DNA of 45,895 nucleotides from SURF-58 sp041305085 (GTDB taxonomy: Archaea > Nanobdellota > Nanobdellia > Woesearchaeales > UBA9642), in the NCBI GenBank assembly GCA_041305085.1, contig JBFYMA010000001.1:1-45895 (forward strand), given 5' to 3'. The translations under genes were made by a program, and so were the position numbers. Each line of letters starts with the position of its first letter. Position 1 is the stretch's first letter. Below are positions 8,552 through 15,723 of the stretch, one piece after another. The notes under the pieces were generated by a model, which was not told where the DNA came from, searched no databases, and worked only from the letters and a program-made list of their open reading frames with translations.

Positions 8552-9631
8552 ATGAAGCCAGACCAAAAAATAAAAGAGATAGCACAGTCAATCTATCAGA
8601 AAATACAGCAGAAAAGGCAGCCCCAGATAAAAAGCCCTTTGCGAAGCCTTAGCAATGTGAGCTACAATGAAAAAATAGGCTATTTTGAGCTGCAGGATAA
8701 GTTCAAGCAAAGAACGCTTACAGCCTCAAGCATAAAAACATTTGCCCAGACACTTAAAATGATGGCGCTCTCAAAAGAGCTTGTAAAGAAAAATGATATA
8801 GCAACAAAAAGGGAGGCATATTATATAAGCAAGAACTGGGGCGATGCAAGATTTGTTGAGCAGCCAGAGTCAGACACCATAATGGATGATATAGAGGCAA
8901 TGCTGATGGTGAACAGGGAGCAGATAGGGTTTTTGCCAGAGGAAAAAGGCGGAGACATTGCAGGAAAGCTCACTGTGATAGACAAAGACCCTGAAACAAA
9001 AAAAGAGGTCAGGATTGACTGCACAAAATTTGGAAGCGGATCCTACAGTGTGCCTACAAATGTTGAAGAGCTGGAATTTGAAACAAATGCAGAGTTTGTG
9101 CTTGCCATAGAGACAGCAGGAATGTTTGAGAGGCTGAACAGGCATAAGTTCTGGCAAAAATCAAATTGCATACTTGTAAGTATGGGTGGGGTGCCAACCA
9201 GGGCATGCAGGAGATTTATAAGAAGGCTGAGCGACAGCCAGAAAATACCTGTCTATGCATTTACAGACGGCGACCCTTATGGAATAGGCTCTATTTACAG
9301 GACGTTAAAGGTTGGCTCTGGAAACGCAGCTCACATAAACGAGTACTTCTGTGTTCCAAAAGCTAAGTTTTTGGGAATAACACCCCAAGACATAATGGAT
9401 TACAAGCTTCCAACCCATCCATTGAAGGATGTTGACATAAAGAAAATAAAAGACCTGCTGAGCAATGACCCATTTATCAAGCACCATAAGGAGTGGCAAA
9501 ATGCATTGAAAATGCTTCATTCCATGAAGGCAAGGGCAGAGCAGCAGGCACTGGCTGCATGGGGGCTGAACTATGTTATAGATACATATCTCCCTGAAAA
9601 GCTTGCCAATCCGGAAAAGTTTTTGCCATGA
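8552..9631 (+). CDS. top6A: DNA topoisomerase VI subunit A (Spo11-like)
   Basis: A 359-residue cleavage subunit. The catalytic tyrosine lies in TKREAYYISKNW (Tyr90-Tyr91; by analogy with Spo11 the second is the likely nucleophile), within the winged-helix CAP domain. The Toprim domain follows, with the metal-binding Glu in ETAGMFERL and the acidic triad region in VYAFTDGDPYGIGSIYRTLK. The length is normal for the family. The start is taken as the ATG at 8552, immediately after the TAA of top6B; an in-frame TTG at 8543 overlaps the upstream gene. Together the two genes encode the complete A2B2 enzyme. No gyrase gene is seen in the window. Confidence 0.96.
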   Translation: MKPDQKIKEIAQSIYQKIQQKRQPQIKSPLRSLSNVSYNEKIGYFELQDKFKQRTLTASSIKTFAQTLKMMALSKELVKKNDIATKREAYYISKNWGDARFVEQPESDTIMDDIEAMLMVNREQIGFLPEEKGGDIAGKLTVIDKDPETKKEVRIDCTKFGSGSYSVPTNVEELEFETNAEFVLAIETAGMFERLNRHKFWQKSNCILVSMGGVPTRACRRFIRRLSDSQKIPVYAFTDGDPYGIGSIYRTLKVGSGNAAHINEYFCVPKAKFLGITPQDIMDYKLPTHPLKDVDIKKIKDLLSNDPFIKHHKEWQNALKMLHSMKARAEQQALAAWGLNYVIDTYLPEKLANPEKFLP

Positions 9632-9684
9632 TTCTGCTGTAAGTTCTCAGTAACCTTTAAAAAAGGCTAAGAAGTCCTTCCCCT

Positions 9685-10416
9685 ATGGGCAGTGAAAAAA
9701 AGCTTAATCTCCAGGTACAGCTGATAATAGTATTAATTACAGTACTTTTGGTTTCAATCATGGTCAGTGCATATTTTCTTGAGAAATCAAAAAGCCCGAC
9801 TGCAAACGCAGTAAGCCTGGGCTTTAAAAAAGCTGAAAAAACTCCTGATAAAAGCCTTGAGAAAACTAAACCCGCAGAACAGCCAACCAAAACTTCAGAT
9901 AGTGCCAAAGCAGATGACAAAACAAATCAGGAAGATATTTTAGCCAATTCAGACAATGAAAAGGATTATTCTGGAAGCAGCTCATCCAGTTCAGGAGGAG
10001 GGTCTTCCAGTTCTTCAAGCTCTTCTTCCAGCTCTTCAGGCTCAAGCAGCTCTTCCAGCTCAGGCTCTGGAGGGGGCTCTCAGCCAGAAACACCCGCAGA
10101 CCAGCCAGTTTCCTACAAAACAGTCACAAGGCTCATAGAGCAGGACAACAATTTGTGCAACGTAACCCTTGACATCAACACCTCTGCCCAGTTCAGCGTA
10201 CTTGCCATAGAAGAAACAATTCCTCAAGGCTCCTCAGTAATAAGCATGTCCTCTGGAAACACAGGGACTGAAGACAAAATAAAATGGGTTTTTCTGCAAA
10301 AGCCAGGCCAGGATATAAATTATGTTGTAACCTGCAGCCAGGATTCTGTTTTTGGCGGAAGGTTTGCAACAGATGCAAATCCTATCCAAAACACTGGTGG
10401 ATATCAAAAAATATAA
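9685..10416 (+). CDS. Membrane-anchored surface protein with Ser/Gly linker
   Basis: A 243-residue unrecognised protein. One N-terminal membrane segment (about residues 10-32, LQVQLIIVLITVLLVSIMV) is followed by a charged, Pro/Lys/Asp-rich stretch and then a long Ser/Gly tract (about residues 94-132, with runs up to SSSSSSSSSSSS). A small C-terminal domain (about 140-243) has two Cys and a beta-sandwich look (FSVLAIEETIPQGSSVI ... KIKWVFLQKPGQDINYVVTC), resembling adhesin-type domains found in bacterial and archaeal surface proteins. Probably the linker holds the domain away from the membrane through the cell envelope, and it may be O-glycosylated; both points are inference. A TATA box near 9653-9665 fits the ATG at 9685. 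Confidence 0.65.
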   Translation: MGSEKKLNLQVQLIIVLITVLLVSIMVSAYFLEKSKSPTANAVSLGFKKAEKTPDKSLEKTKPAEQPTKTSDSAKADDKTNQEDILANSDNEKDYSGSSSSSSGGGSSSSSSSSSSSSGSSSSSSSGSGGGSQPETPADQPVSYKTVTRLIEQDNNLCNVTLDINTSAQFSVLAIEETIPQGSSVISMSSGNTGTEDKIKWVFLQKPGQDINYVVTCSQDSVFGGRFATDANPIQNTGGYQKI

Positions 10417-10418
10417 AA
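10411..10418 (+). promoter_or_regulatory. TATA box of the four-helix membrane protein, overlapping the upstream stop codon
   Basis: ATATAAAA centred 27 nt before the ATG at 10442. It includes the TAA of the preceding gene, so the two genes are packed but separately promoted. Confidence 0.5.
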
Positions 10419-10441
10419 ACAGCAAAATACACATTTACTGG

Positions 10442-11011
10442 ATGCCTGAAAAAACTACTGCAAAACAGACAAAACCATTGAAAAAAGTGCAGATGAAGGA
10501 AAATAATCCTGAAAATATTGCGATGCCAGAGCAAAAGCCAAAGATGACTGAAGGATTCATAATTCTGCTCATATATTTTGGAATTTCAATAATATCTGCA
10601 TTAATAGCACTGATAACAGGGCAGGCAGCTCAAAAAGGAATGTTTTTCGGTTTTTTATATAGCGAAACAGCAGGACTGCTTATGAGCATAATAACAATAG
10701 TCATTCTGTTGGTATTGGGATACGGCATAATAAAGAGAATAAGCTGGACCAGAGACCTGGGCATTATATATTATGGAATAATGATTCTTCACTCGATTGC
10801 TTCGATAATTGTGTATTTTCTTGACAAGCAGTATGTGATAAACTTCCTTATTTCAACTATTCCTGCATCAAGCATTCCTGAAGGAGTTAGCCTGCAGTCC
10901 CAGGCAGGAATGATAGGATTATGGTTTGTAATAGGAACAATAATAGGGCTGTTGATATTCGCGATAATAGAGCTGTTTTACTTCAGGAAAAATAAATACT
11001 TCACAGAGTGA
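10442..11011 (+). CDS. Small integral membrane protein, four predicted helices
   Basis: A 189-residue protein of unknown function. The first 35 or so residues are polar and Lys-rich (cytoplasmic). Hydrophobic segments then follow at about 36-55 (FIILLIYFGISIISALIAL), 70-92 (LLMSIITIVILLVLGYGII), 100-123 (LGIIYYGIMILHSIASIIVY) and 155-180 (MIGLWFVIGTIIGLLIFAII), ending in a short basic tail. The open frame extends 30 codons upstream, overlapping the previous gene, but the TATA box at 10411-10418 places the leaderless start at 10442. No motif is recognised. It could be a small channel, a transporter accessory, or a member of a DUF family of four-helix membrane proteins. Confidence 0.6.
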   Translation: MPEKTTAKQTKPLKKVQMKENNPENIAMPEQKPKMTEGFIILLIYFGISIISALIALITGQAAQKGMFFGFLYSETAGLLMSIITIVILLVLGYGIIKRISWTRDLGIIYYGIMILHSIASIIVYFLDKQYVINFLISTIPASSIPEGVSLQSQAGMIGLWFVIGTIIGLLIFAIIELFYFRKNKYFTE

Positions 11012-11059
11012 GCAGACTTCTCAAAAACATTTATATACTAATCCTTTCTAGGTATTGCT

Positions 11060-11677
11060 ATGGGTGTTGCTTCAGAGCTTAAAGGGCTGAGAAGAGGAGG
11101 AAAAGATCCTCGGGATATTTTGGCTGCTGCTTTTGAGGTTGAGAATGAGCAGACATTCCACCTCAAGGAATTATACAAGTATATTCATGACTTTTTGTGG
11201 AAGGATGAAAGCTTTGTAAGCTATTGGGGTGATGACAAGCCAGAAATACTTTACTTTGAAAAGCAGAATGCTACAGGAGTGAGGGAGCACCATATCTGGT
11301 GGAGGCTTTACAAATACCCTGACAACAACAGGTATATTAGGTACTTTTTGAAAATAGACTTCCAGACCCTTGCAATGGGAAAAAAAGAGATAATAAAAAA
11401 CGGCCAGAAGTTCAAGATGGACTCTGGAGACATAATAATAAGGATACAGGCCTACCTTCAGCTTGATTATAAGGAGGAATGGAAGGACAACTGGCTCTTG
11501 AAGAACTTTGACGAGCTGTTCAGGAGAAAGATTTACAAGCAGAAAATACAATACCATAAGGATGAGCTTTACAAGAAAGCGTATGAAATACAGAACAAGA
11601 TAAAACAGTTCCTGCAGTTGGCAATGCCAGGAAAGATGGAAACTCCTTACCAGCCGCCAAAAGGGCTGAGGGATTAA
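11060..11677 (+). CDS. Conserved-looking hypothetical protein next to a PfkB kinase
   Basis: A 205-residue soluble protein I do not recognise. It is rich in aromatic and charged residues, for example REHHIWWRLYKYPDNNRYIR (about residues 75-95) and YLQLDYKEEWKDNWLLKNF (about 130-150), with a Lys-rich helical C-terminal part ending in QPPKGLRD. There is no signal peptide or membrane segment. TTTATATA at 11030-11037 is centred 26 nt before the ATG, so the mRNA is leaderless. The PfkB-family kinase starts about 26 nt after the stop, with a Shine-Dalgarno and no visible promoter of its own, so the two are probably co-transcribed. That hints at a shared metabolic or nucleic-acid role, but the function is unknown. 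Confidence 0.65.
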   Translation: MGVASELKGLRRGGKDPRDILAAAFEVENEQTFHLKELYKYIHDFLWKDESFVSYWGDDKPEILYFEKQNATGVREHHIWWRLYKYPDNNRYIRYFLKIDFQTLAMGKKEIIKNGQKFKMDSGDIIIRIQAYLQLDYKEEWKDNWLLKNFDELFRRKIYKQKIQYHKDELYKKAYEIQNKIKQFLQLAMPGKMETPYQPPKGLRD

Positions 11678-11692
11678 TTGATACAAAAAAAA

Positions 11693-11698
11693 GAGGTG
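11693..11698 (+). promoter_or_regulatory. Shine-Dalgarno GAGGTG deciding a TTG start
   Basis: GAGGTG lies 5 nt before the TTG at 11704. The alternative GTG at 11698 would overlap this site. The same arrangement, GAGGTG then TTG, precedes the aldolase gene at 42141. Confidence 0.5.
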
Positions 11699-11703
11699 TG
11701 CAA

Positions 11704-12684
11704 TTGTTTGACATAATAGCGATGGGAAGCGCAACAGTTGATGTGTTTGCAAAGACAGAGTCAGAGCTCATAAAATTCAAGACAATACACGGCGAGGATG
11801 ATTTTATAGCTTATCCTTCTGGAAGCAAAATACTTATTACAGACCTGCAGTTCATGATTGGAGGAGGGGGCACAAATACTGCAGCAAGCTTTGCAAGGCT
11901 GGGCTTCAAAACAGGGTACATAGGAAAACTTGGAAGAGACCAAAACGGAAAAAAAATTCTTGACTTTCTCAAAAAAGAGAAAATTTCATATCTTGGAAGC
12001 TTCGGGAAAGAGACAAGCTATTCAATAATTCTTGACTCTATAGAGGATGACAGGACAATACTGACTTACAAGGGCTCTATAAACACTCTTGCAAAAAAAG
12101 AGCTAAAGTTCTCACGCTTCAAGACAAAATGGTTTTATATATCAAGCATGCTTGGGCAGAGCTTTGAGACTGCAAAAGAAATAGTAAAGTATGCAAAAAA
12201 AAACAGGATAAAGGTTGCATTCAACCCAAGCAGCTACCAGGCAAAGATGGGAAAAGAAGCATTGTCGGAGATGCTTGAAAGCCTCGAGGTTCTTGTGCTC
12301 AACAAAGAAGAAGCCAAATTATTAGTTGGGCCTGTGCCAAATGATTATCTCCTCAAAAAGCTATACCAGTTCGGCCCACAAATAATTGTCATAACAGACG
12401 GCAAAAAAGGAGCATATGTGTATGATGGTGATTTTTTCTATCACGCAAACCCTACTCCCAGACTGAAAGTACTGGAAACAACAGGAGCAGGTGATGCGTT
12501 TGCAAGCAGCTTTGTAGCTGGGTTGATAATGGGAAAAAAAATTGAGGACTGCGTGAAAATGGGAATGATAAATTCTGAATCAGTCATAACAAACTATGGA
12601 GCTAAAAATATTTTGTTGTCGAGAAAAAAAATGCAGGAGCTTCTCAGGAGGGACAGAAGAAATGTTTTTAAGCACAGGATATAA
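11704..12684 (+). CDS. PfkB-family carbohydrate/nucleoside kinase
   Basis: A 326-residue ribokinase-fold enzyme. Signature 1 is MIGGGGTNTAASFARLGFKT and signature 2 is TTGAGDAFASSFVAGLIMG, with the catalytic Asp in GAGD. The N-terminal FDIIAMGSATVDVFAKTE is typical of the family. It transfers phosphate from ATP or ADP to a sugar, nucleoside or sugar phosphate; the specificity cannot be read from sequence. With the aldolase at 42.1 kb, a phosphofructokinase or ribokinase role is possible but unproven. The start is taken as TTG 11704 because GAGGTG lies 5 nt upstream and MFDII begins where family members begin; a GTG two codons upstream is the alternative. It lies downstream of the unknown 205-aa protein in a likely operon and converges on the MFS-like gene. 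Confidence 0.85.
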   Translation: MFDIIAMGSATVDVFAKTESELIKFKTIHGEDDFIAYPSGSKILITDLQFMIGGGGTNTAASFARLGFKTGYIGKLGRDQNGKKILDFLKKEKISYLGSFGKETSYSIILDSIEDDRTILTYKGSINTLAKKELKFSRFKTKWFYISSMLGQSFETAKEIVKYAKKNRIKVAFNPSSYQAKMGKEALSEMLESLEVLVLNKEEAKLLVGPVPNDYLLKKLYQFGPQIIVITDGKKGAYVYDGDFFYHANPTPRLKVLETTGAGDAFASSFVAGLIMGKKIEDCVKMGMINSESVITNYGAKNILLSRKKMQELLRRDRRNVFKHRI

Positions 12685-12711
12685 TCTGTTCAAGCTATTC
12701 TGTTTCTAACC

Positions 12712-14148
12712 CTAAGCGACAAGCTCTGCCTTGTTGCTCATAAGAACTATGAAGAAGTAAAGAGGAGCGACTATTACTGTAAGTATGGCTCCTAGCCCTA
12801 AAAACAGGTTTTGAAGCCCAAGGTACTGGGCGGCAAAGGCTCCAATAGGAATAAGTATTATGAAAGGTAATACGCTGATAAGGCTCAGCGATGAAAAGTA
12901 TATCTTCCTGTCTTCTTCGCTCAAAAGCTTAAGCGCCATAAGGCCATGTGCAACGCCTATTATTGCAGATCCTATTGTTGCAAGAGCGATCCCTGCTCCT
13001 ATAGCCAGAATGTTTGGATTAAAAGCAAGCACAAGATACAGGAGAGCTATTAAAAGCGTGCCAAAGACGAGCATGGGTGCTTCGCCAATGTGCCTGCTTA
13101 TGAACTTTGTAATTGCAGGTCCTATAAATGACACTGCAAGCGCAATCACAAACACAACAGCAACATTCATAAAACCTCCTAGTGCTGAATCATTGAACCT
13201 GTTATAAATAAATATCCCATAATATGATGCGCCCATAACCTGGGCTATGGCAGTAACTGTTGTTGCAAAAAAAAGCAGGAATATCACTTTGCTCTTTGTA
13301 AAGACTTTTATGTGCTGCCTGACTGTTTTGTAGTGCTGGCTCAAAAATTTGCCGAAAGCGAAGCGCTTTTTTGGCCGCAGGTCATCCACAAAGCTCATAA
13401 TATATCCTGAGATTATGAACATTATTGCTGTAGCCATAAAAACAACCACATATCCCAGGACTGGAAACTCGTCTCCAGACAGCACAGCCCTAAAAGATCC
13501 GTCTATTGGAAAAAAGTCGAGAATAAATGCGCCCAGCACCATTGCTATTATAGTGATAAAAATCCCTCTGTAGGAAATCCTTTTCAGGAAATTGTTTCTT
13601 TTTTCCCTGTGCAGAGAGTCTGAGAAAAATTTTTTGTAGATGTCGCCATGTCCTACTACTCCTATTGCGCCGAGTATGAGCGCCACAACAAACAGAGGCA
13701 CAGACTGCATCCTGACAGCCATAGCTATAAACATAAAGCTTAGCCCGAATATTATGCCCAGAATTGCAATAAAATTCTTGGATATGTTATTAACTTTGCT
13801 GTATTCCTTTAGAAAGCTGGAAACCAGCCCTGAAATAATGCTCTTGAGCCCATTAATAATGCCAATCACAAAAAAAGAAGCTCCGGCAAGGCTGAACAGT
13901 ATGTTGACTATCTGGGTATTGCCGAAGCCATAGCCAATCCTGTCAACGGCTTCCTTTGTGCTAAAGACTCTGTTGAGCTTTCTGGTCAAAACATCTTTCT
14001 CAAATTTTATGTTTTTTGTAACAGAATAAATGGCCCGGTCAACATCCTCCTCTAGAAATCCTTTGCCTATAAGCTTTCTCCTGATATCTTCAAGAGAATA
14101 GTTCTGGCTCAGCTCGTGCCTTACATAATCAGCCAAGGATGCAACCAT
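12712..14148 (-). CDS. MFS-like transporter with cytoplasmic N-terminal helical domain
   Basis: A 478-residue integral membrane protein with about 12 hydrophobic segments from residue 82 on (ILFSLAGASFFVIGIIN first, LGAILTVIVAPLYFFIVL last). This is the pattern of a major facilitator transporter in two halves joined by a basic loop (about 240-260). The first 45 or so residues (LADYVRHELSQNYSLEDIRR, then KGFLEEDVDRAIYSV) form a small soluble helical module resembling a UBA-like or ATP-cone-like cap often put in front of DPANN membrane proteins. No substrate-defining motif is seen. A TATA-like TTTTTAAAG is centred 27 nt before the ATG. Structured element copy 2 lies just upstream. Confidence 0.7.
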   Translation of the reverse strand: MVASLADYVRHELSQNYSLEDIRRKLIGKGFLEEDVDRAIYSVTKNIKFEKDVLTRKLNRVFSTKEAVDRIGYGFGNTQIVNILFSLAGASFFVIGIINGLKSIISGLVSSFLKEYSKVNNISKNFIAILGIIFGLSFMFIAMAVRMQSVPLFVVALILGAIGVVGHGDIYKKFFSDSLHREKRNNFLKRISYRGIFITIIAMVLGAFILDFFPIDGSFRAVLSGDEFPVLGYVVVFMATAIMFIISGYIMSFVDDLRPKKRFAFGKFLSQHYKTVRQHIKVFTKSKVIFLLFFATTVTAIAQVMGASYYGIFIYNRFNDSALGGFMNVAVVFVIALAVSFIGPAITKFISRHIGEAPMLVFGTLLIALLYLVLAFNPNILAIGAGIALATIGSAIIGVAHGLMALKLLSEEDRKIYFSSLSLISVLPFIILIPIGAFAAQYLGLQNLFLGLGAILTVIVAPLYFFIVLMSNKAELVA

Positions 14149-14192
14149 GCAAAATATGGAGAAAAGGTAGTTTTTAAAGTTATTGATTAGAA
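14149..14192 (-). promoter_or_regulatory. Upstream region of the MFS-like gene with TATA box
   Basis: It contains TTTTTAAAG at about 14171-14179, centred 27 nt before the ATG at 14148, squeezed between the gene and structured element copy 2. Confidence 0.4.
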
Positions 14193-14404
14193 CGGCTCTG
14201 TTCGGAGAGTCTTTTTTGCCATTCCTGCGAAGCCTATCATGCAGTAGGACTCAATAGGCAAAGGGGGTTGGCCCTTCGGGGATGGTCTTGCTGCTCCGCA
14301 ATATAATGTTAGGCGGTGTGCCGAACGAAGTGAGCGCCACTAGGGAGGGCAACTTCCCGCAAGCTCTGCAAAAGGCGACCAAAGGGAGATTTAGGACAGA
14401 GCCG
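14193..14404 (+). ncRNA. Structured intergenic element, copy 2 (unassigned RNA or mobile element)
   Basis: A 212-bp element closed by CGGCTCTGTTC (14193-14203) pairing with GGACAGAGCCG (14394-14404), with one G-T. It carries the 24-nt block shared by all copies at 14212-14235, then a 22-nt block identical to copy 3 at 14249-14270 (ends AGGCAAAGGGGGTTG). A hairpin CCCTTCGGGG follows within GTTGGCCCTTCGGGGATGG, matching copy 1. The arms AGCCTATCAT and ATGTTAGGC can pair. Near the 3' end GGGAGGGCAACTTCCC forms a hairpin, then GCAAAAGGCGACCAAAGGGA, matching copy 3. The flanks GATTAGAACGGC (14185-14196) and GATTGGAACGGC (14404-14415) are a near-perfect direct repeat. It fills the gap between two divergent genes; no ORF is seen. 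Confidence 0.6.
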
Positions 14405-14457
14405 ATTGGAACGGCCTAGCAGGATGTTTTTTTGAAGATACATTTTTTAGCAACCTT

Positions 14458-14465
14458 TTTAAATA
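14458..14465 (+). promoter_or_regulatory. TATA box of the membrane-anchored winged-helix gene
   Basis: TTTAAATA centred 26 nt before the ATG at 14488. Confidence 0.5.
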
Positions 14466-14487
14466 AAAAAATTCACCTCTATTCAGC

Positions 14488-15483
14488 ATGGGCTCTTTCA
14501 AAATCTTGCTCTTAATTATTGCAACTCTGCTAATTTTGGAAATTGCAGGTGCTGAAGAGTTTTCATCACTTGATATAAGTCCTCCTGAACTTCCAGGGTC
14601 AGCAGAAAGTTTGGACAAATTTGAGGTTACTTTTTTTTTAGAGGACCAGAATATGCAGAATCTCTCAAACCTCCACATAAACATTGAACTAACTTCTGCC
14701 AACTATTCAAGAAAAAACTTATACTTTGCAAACCAAAATTTTCTGGTAATATATATTCCCAGAGGAAGCTATGAAATTGTAATAAAAGCTGATTCTCTGG
14801 AGACCTCTGGCGGAGACTTTTATTACAAAGGAGAACTTGAAGCGGACAATGACCAAGAGCAAACAATAAGCTTTTGGCCTGCAGGAAGCCTGAGAGGGGT
14901 AGTATATATTGATGGGGCTATAGCCCAAAATGCTCTGCTGAAATTTGTCTGCGGAAAACAATATGGAGAGCTTGGTGAGCAGGAAACAGACCAGTTTGGA
15001 AGCTTTTCAAACGACTATCTTCCTGTGGGCAGTTGCAAGATCTACGCAAGGTTGGGTAACAGGATAGGGTTTTCAGATGCAACAATACAAAAAGGAGAGA
15101 TAAGCAATATAGAACTAGTTCTTGATAAGAATGCAGGGAGCAGTAACATAATTATATTTATTGTTTTGGCTGCTGCTGTGCTGGCTGTTGCAGGAGCTTT
15201 TTTCTTTAGGCAGAAGCTAGCCAAAAAACATCCTGCAAAAAATAGGAGGGCTGAGGATCTGCTGAAAACTTTCAATGAAAATGAAAAAGCAGTTGTCGGG
15301 CTTTTGATGAAGCAGGGTGAGCTTTACCAGAATAAAATTGTTCATGAGACAGGCATACCAAAAACTTCCCTTATGAGGGTTTTTATGTCGCTTGAGCAAA
15401 AAAAAGCTATAGAAGTAATAAAAATTGGAAAAACAAAAAAAATAAACTTGTCAAAATGGTTCTTAAACAAGGAAAAAGGTTAA
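14488..15483 (+). CDS. Membrane-anchored protein: signal peptide, extracellular beta domain, TM, cytoplasmic winged helix
   Basis: A 331-residue protein with a one-pass receptor-like layout. Residues 1-22 are a signal peptide (FKILLLIIATLLILEIAGA). Residues about 25-215 are a predicted beta-rich extracellular part with a carboxypeptidase-regulatory-like repeat (GSLRGVVYIDGAIAQNALLK ... TDQFGSFSNDYLPVGSCKIY). A membrane helix follows at about 221-240 (IIIFIVLAAAVLAVAGAFFF), then a basic stretch. A cytoplasmic winged-helix domain (about 265-331) contains LYQNKIVHETGIPKTSLMRV and EQKKAIEVIKIGKTKKINLS. Such proteins are a known archaeal architecture for membrane-bound transcription regulators. 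Ligand and target are unknown. A TATA box 26 nt upstream supports the ATG. The next gene downstream is the large surface protein, which it might control. Confidence 0.75.
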   Translation: MGSFKILLLIIATLLILEIAGAEEFSSLDISPPELPGSAESLDKFEVTFFLEDQNMQNLSNLHINIELTSANYSRKNLYFANQNFLVIYIPRGSYEIVIKADSLETSGGDFYYKGELEADNDQEQTISFWPAGSLRGVVYIDGAIAQNALLKFVCGKQYGELGEQETDQFGSFSNDYLPVGSCKIYARLGNRIGFSDATIQKGEISNIELVLDKNAGSSNIIIFIVLAAAVLAVAGAFFFRQKLAKKHPAKNRRAEDLLKTFNENEKAVVGLLMKQGELYQNKIVHETGIPKTSLMRVFMSLEQKKAIEVIKIGKTKKINLSKWFLNKEKG

Positions 15484-15488
15484 AAAAA

Positions 15489-15497
15489 GATTTTTTT
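15489..15497 (+). terminator. T-rich terminator after the membrane-anchored winged-helix gene
   Basis: Just after the stop codon comes AAAAAAAGATTTTTTT, a U-tract of the type that ends archaeal transcripts. Confidence 0.4.
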
Positions 15498-15580
15498 CAG
15501 AATTTGGGCTTATTTAATGTCTTTTTATGAGTTTTTATGGTATTTGGACCTTTTTTTAACCATCAAAGACCTCCCAACAA

Positions 15581-15588
15581 TTAAATAA
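15581..15588 (+). promoter_or_regulatory. TATA box of the 1000-aa surface protein gene
   Basis: TTAAATAA. With the usual 25-27 nt spacing, transcription would start at about 15610, precisely at the left arm of the leader hairpin. Confidence 0.45.
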
Positions 15589-15608
15589 GAAAACTTCTTT
15601 TCTATAAA

Positions 15609-15672
15609 TTGCAAACAAAAAAATGAGACCCGAATGCCCGCAGAGAGTATTTTTGCGGGCTGATGTTTGCAA
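15609..15672 (+). promoter_or_regulatory. Structured 5' leader (nested stems) of the surface protein gene
   Basis: The outer stem TTGCAAAC (15609-15616) pairs perfectly with GTTTGCAA (15665-15672). The inner stem GCCCGC (15636-15641) pairs with GCGGGC (15655-15660). The left internal loop is 19 nt (AAAAAAATGAGACCCGAAT) and the right one only 4 nt. A second CCCG in the left loop (15629-15632) could compete for the same CGGG, which would allow two alternative folds. The leader of about 114 nt is the longest in the window and ends with AAGGTGG before the ATG. It may be a riboswitch-like or protein-binding mRNA leader, or a 5' stabilising hairpin; I do not recognise the class. Confidence 0.5.
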
Positions 15673-15723
15673 AAATAATAAACAAAAAAACTAACTAATA
15701 AAAAATAAAAATAAGGTGGCAAA

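Noticed and set aside
9967..10080. DNA repeat or microsatellite at the Ser/Gly tract
   Set aside because: The codons are mixed and not periodic; it is a protein-level tract.
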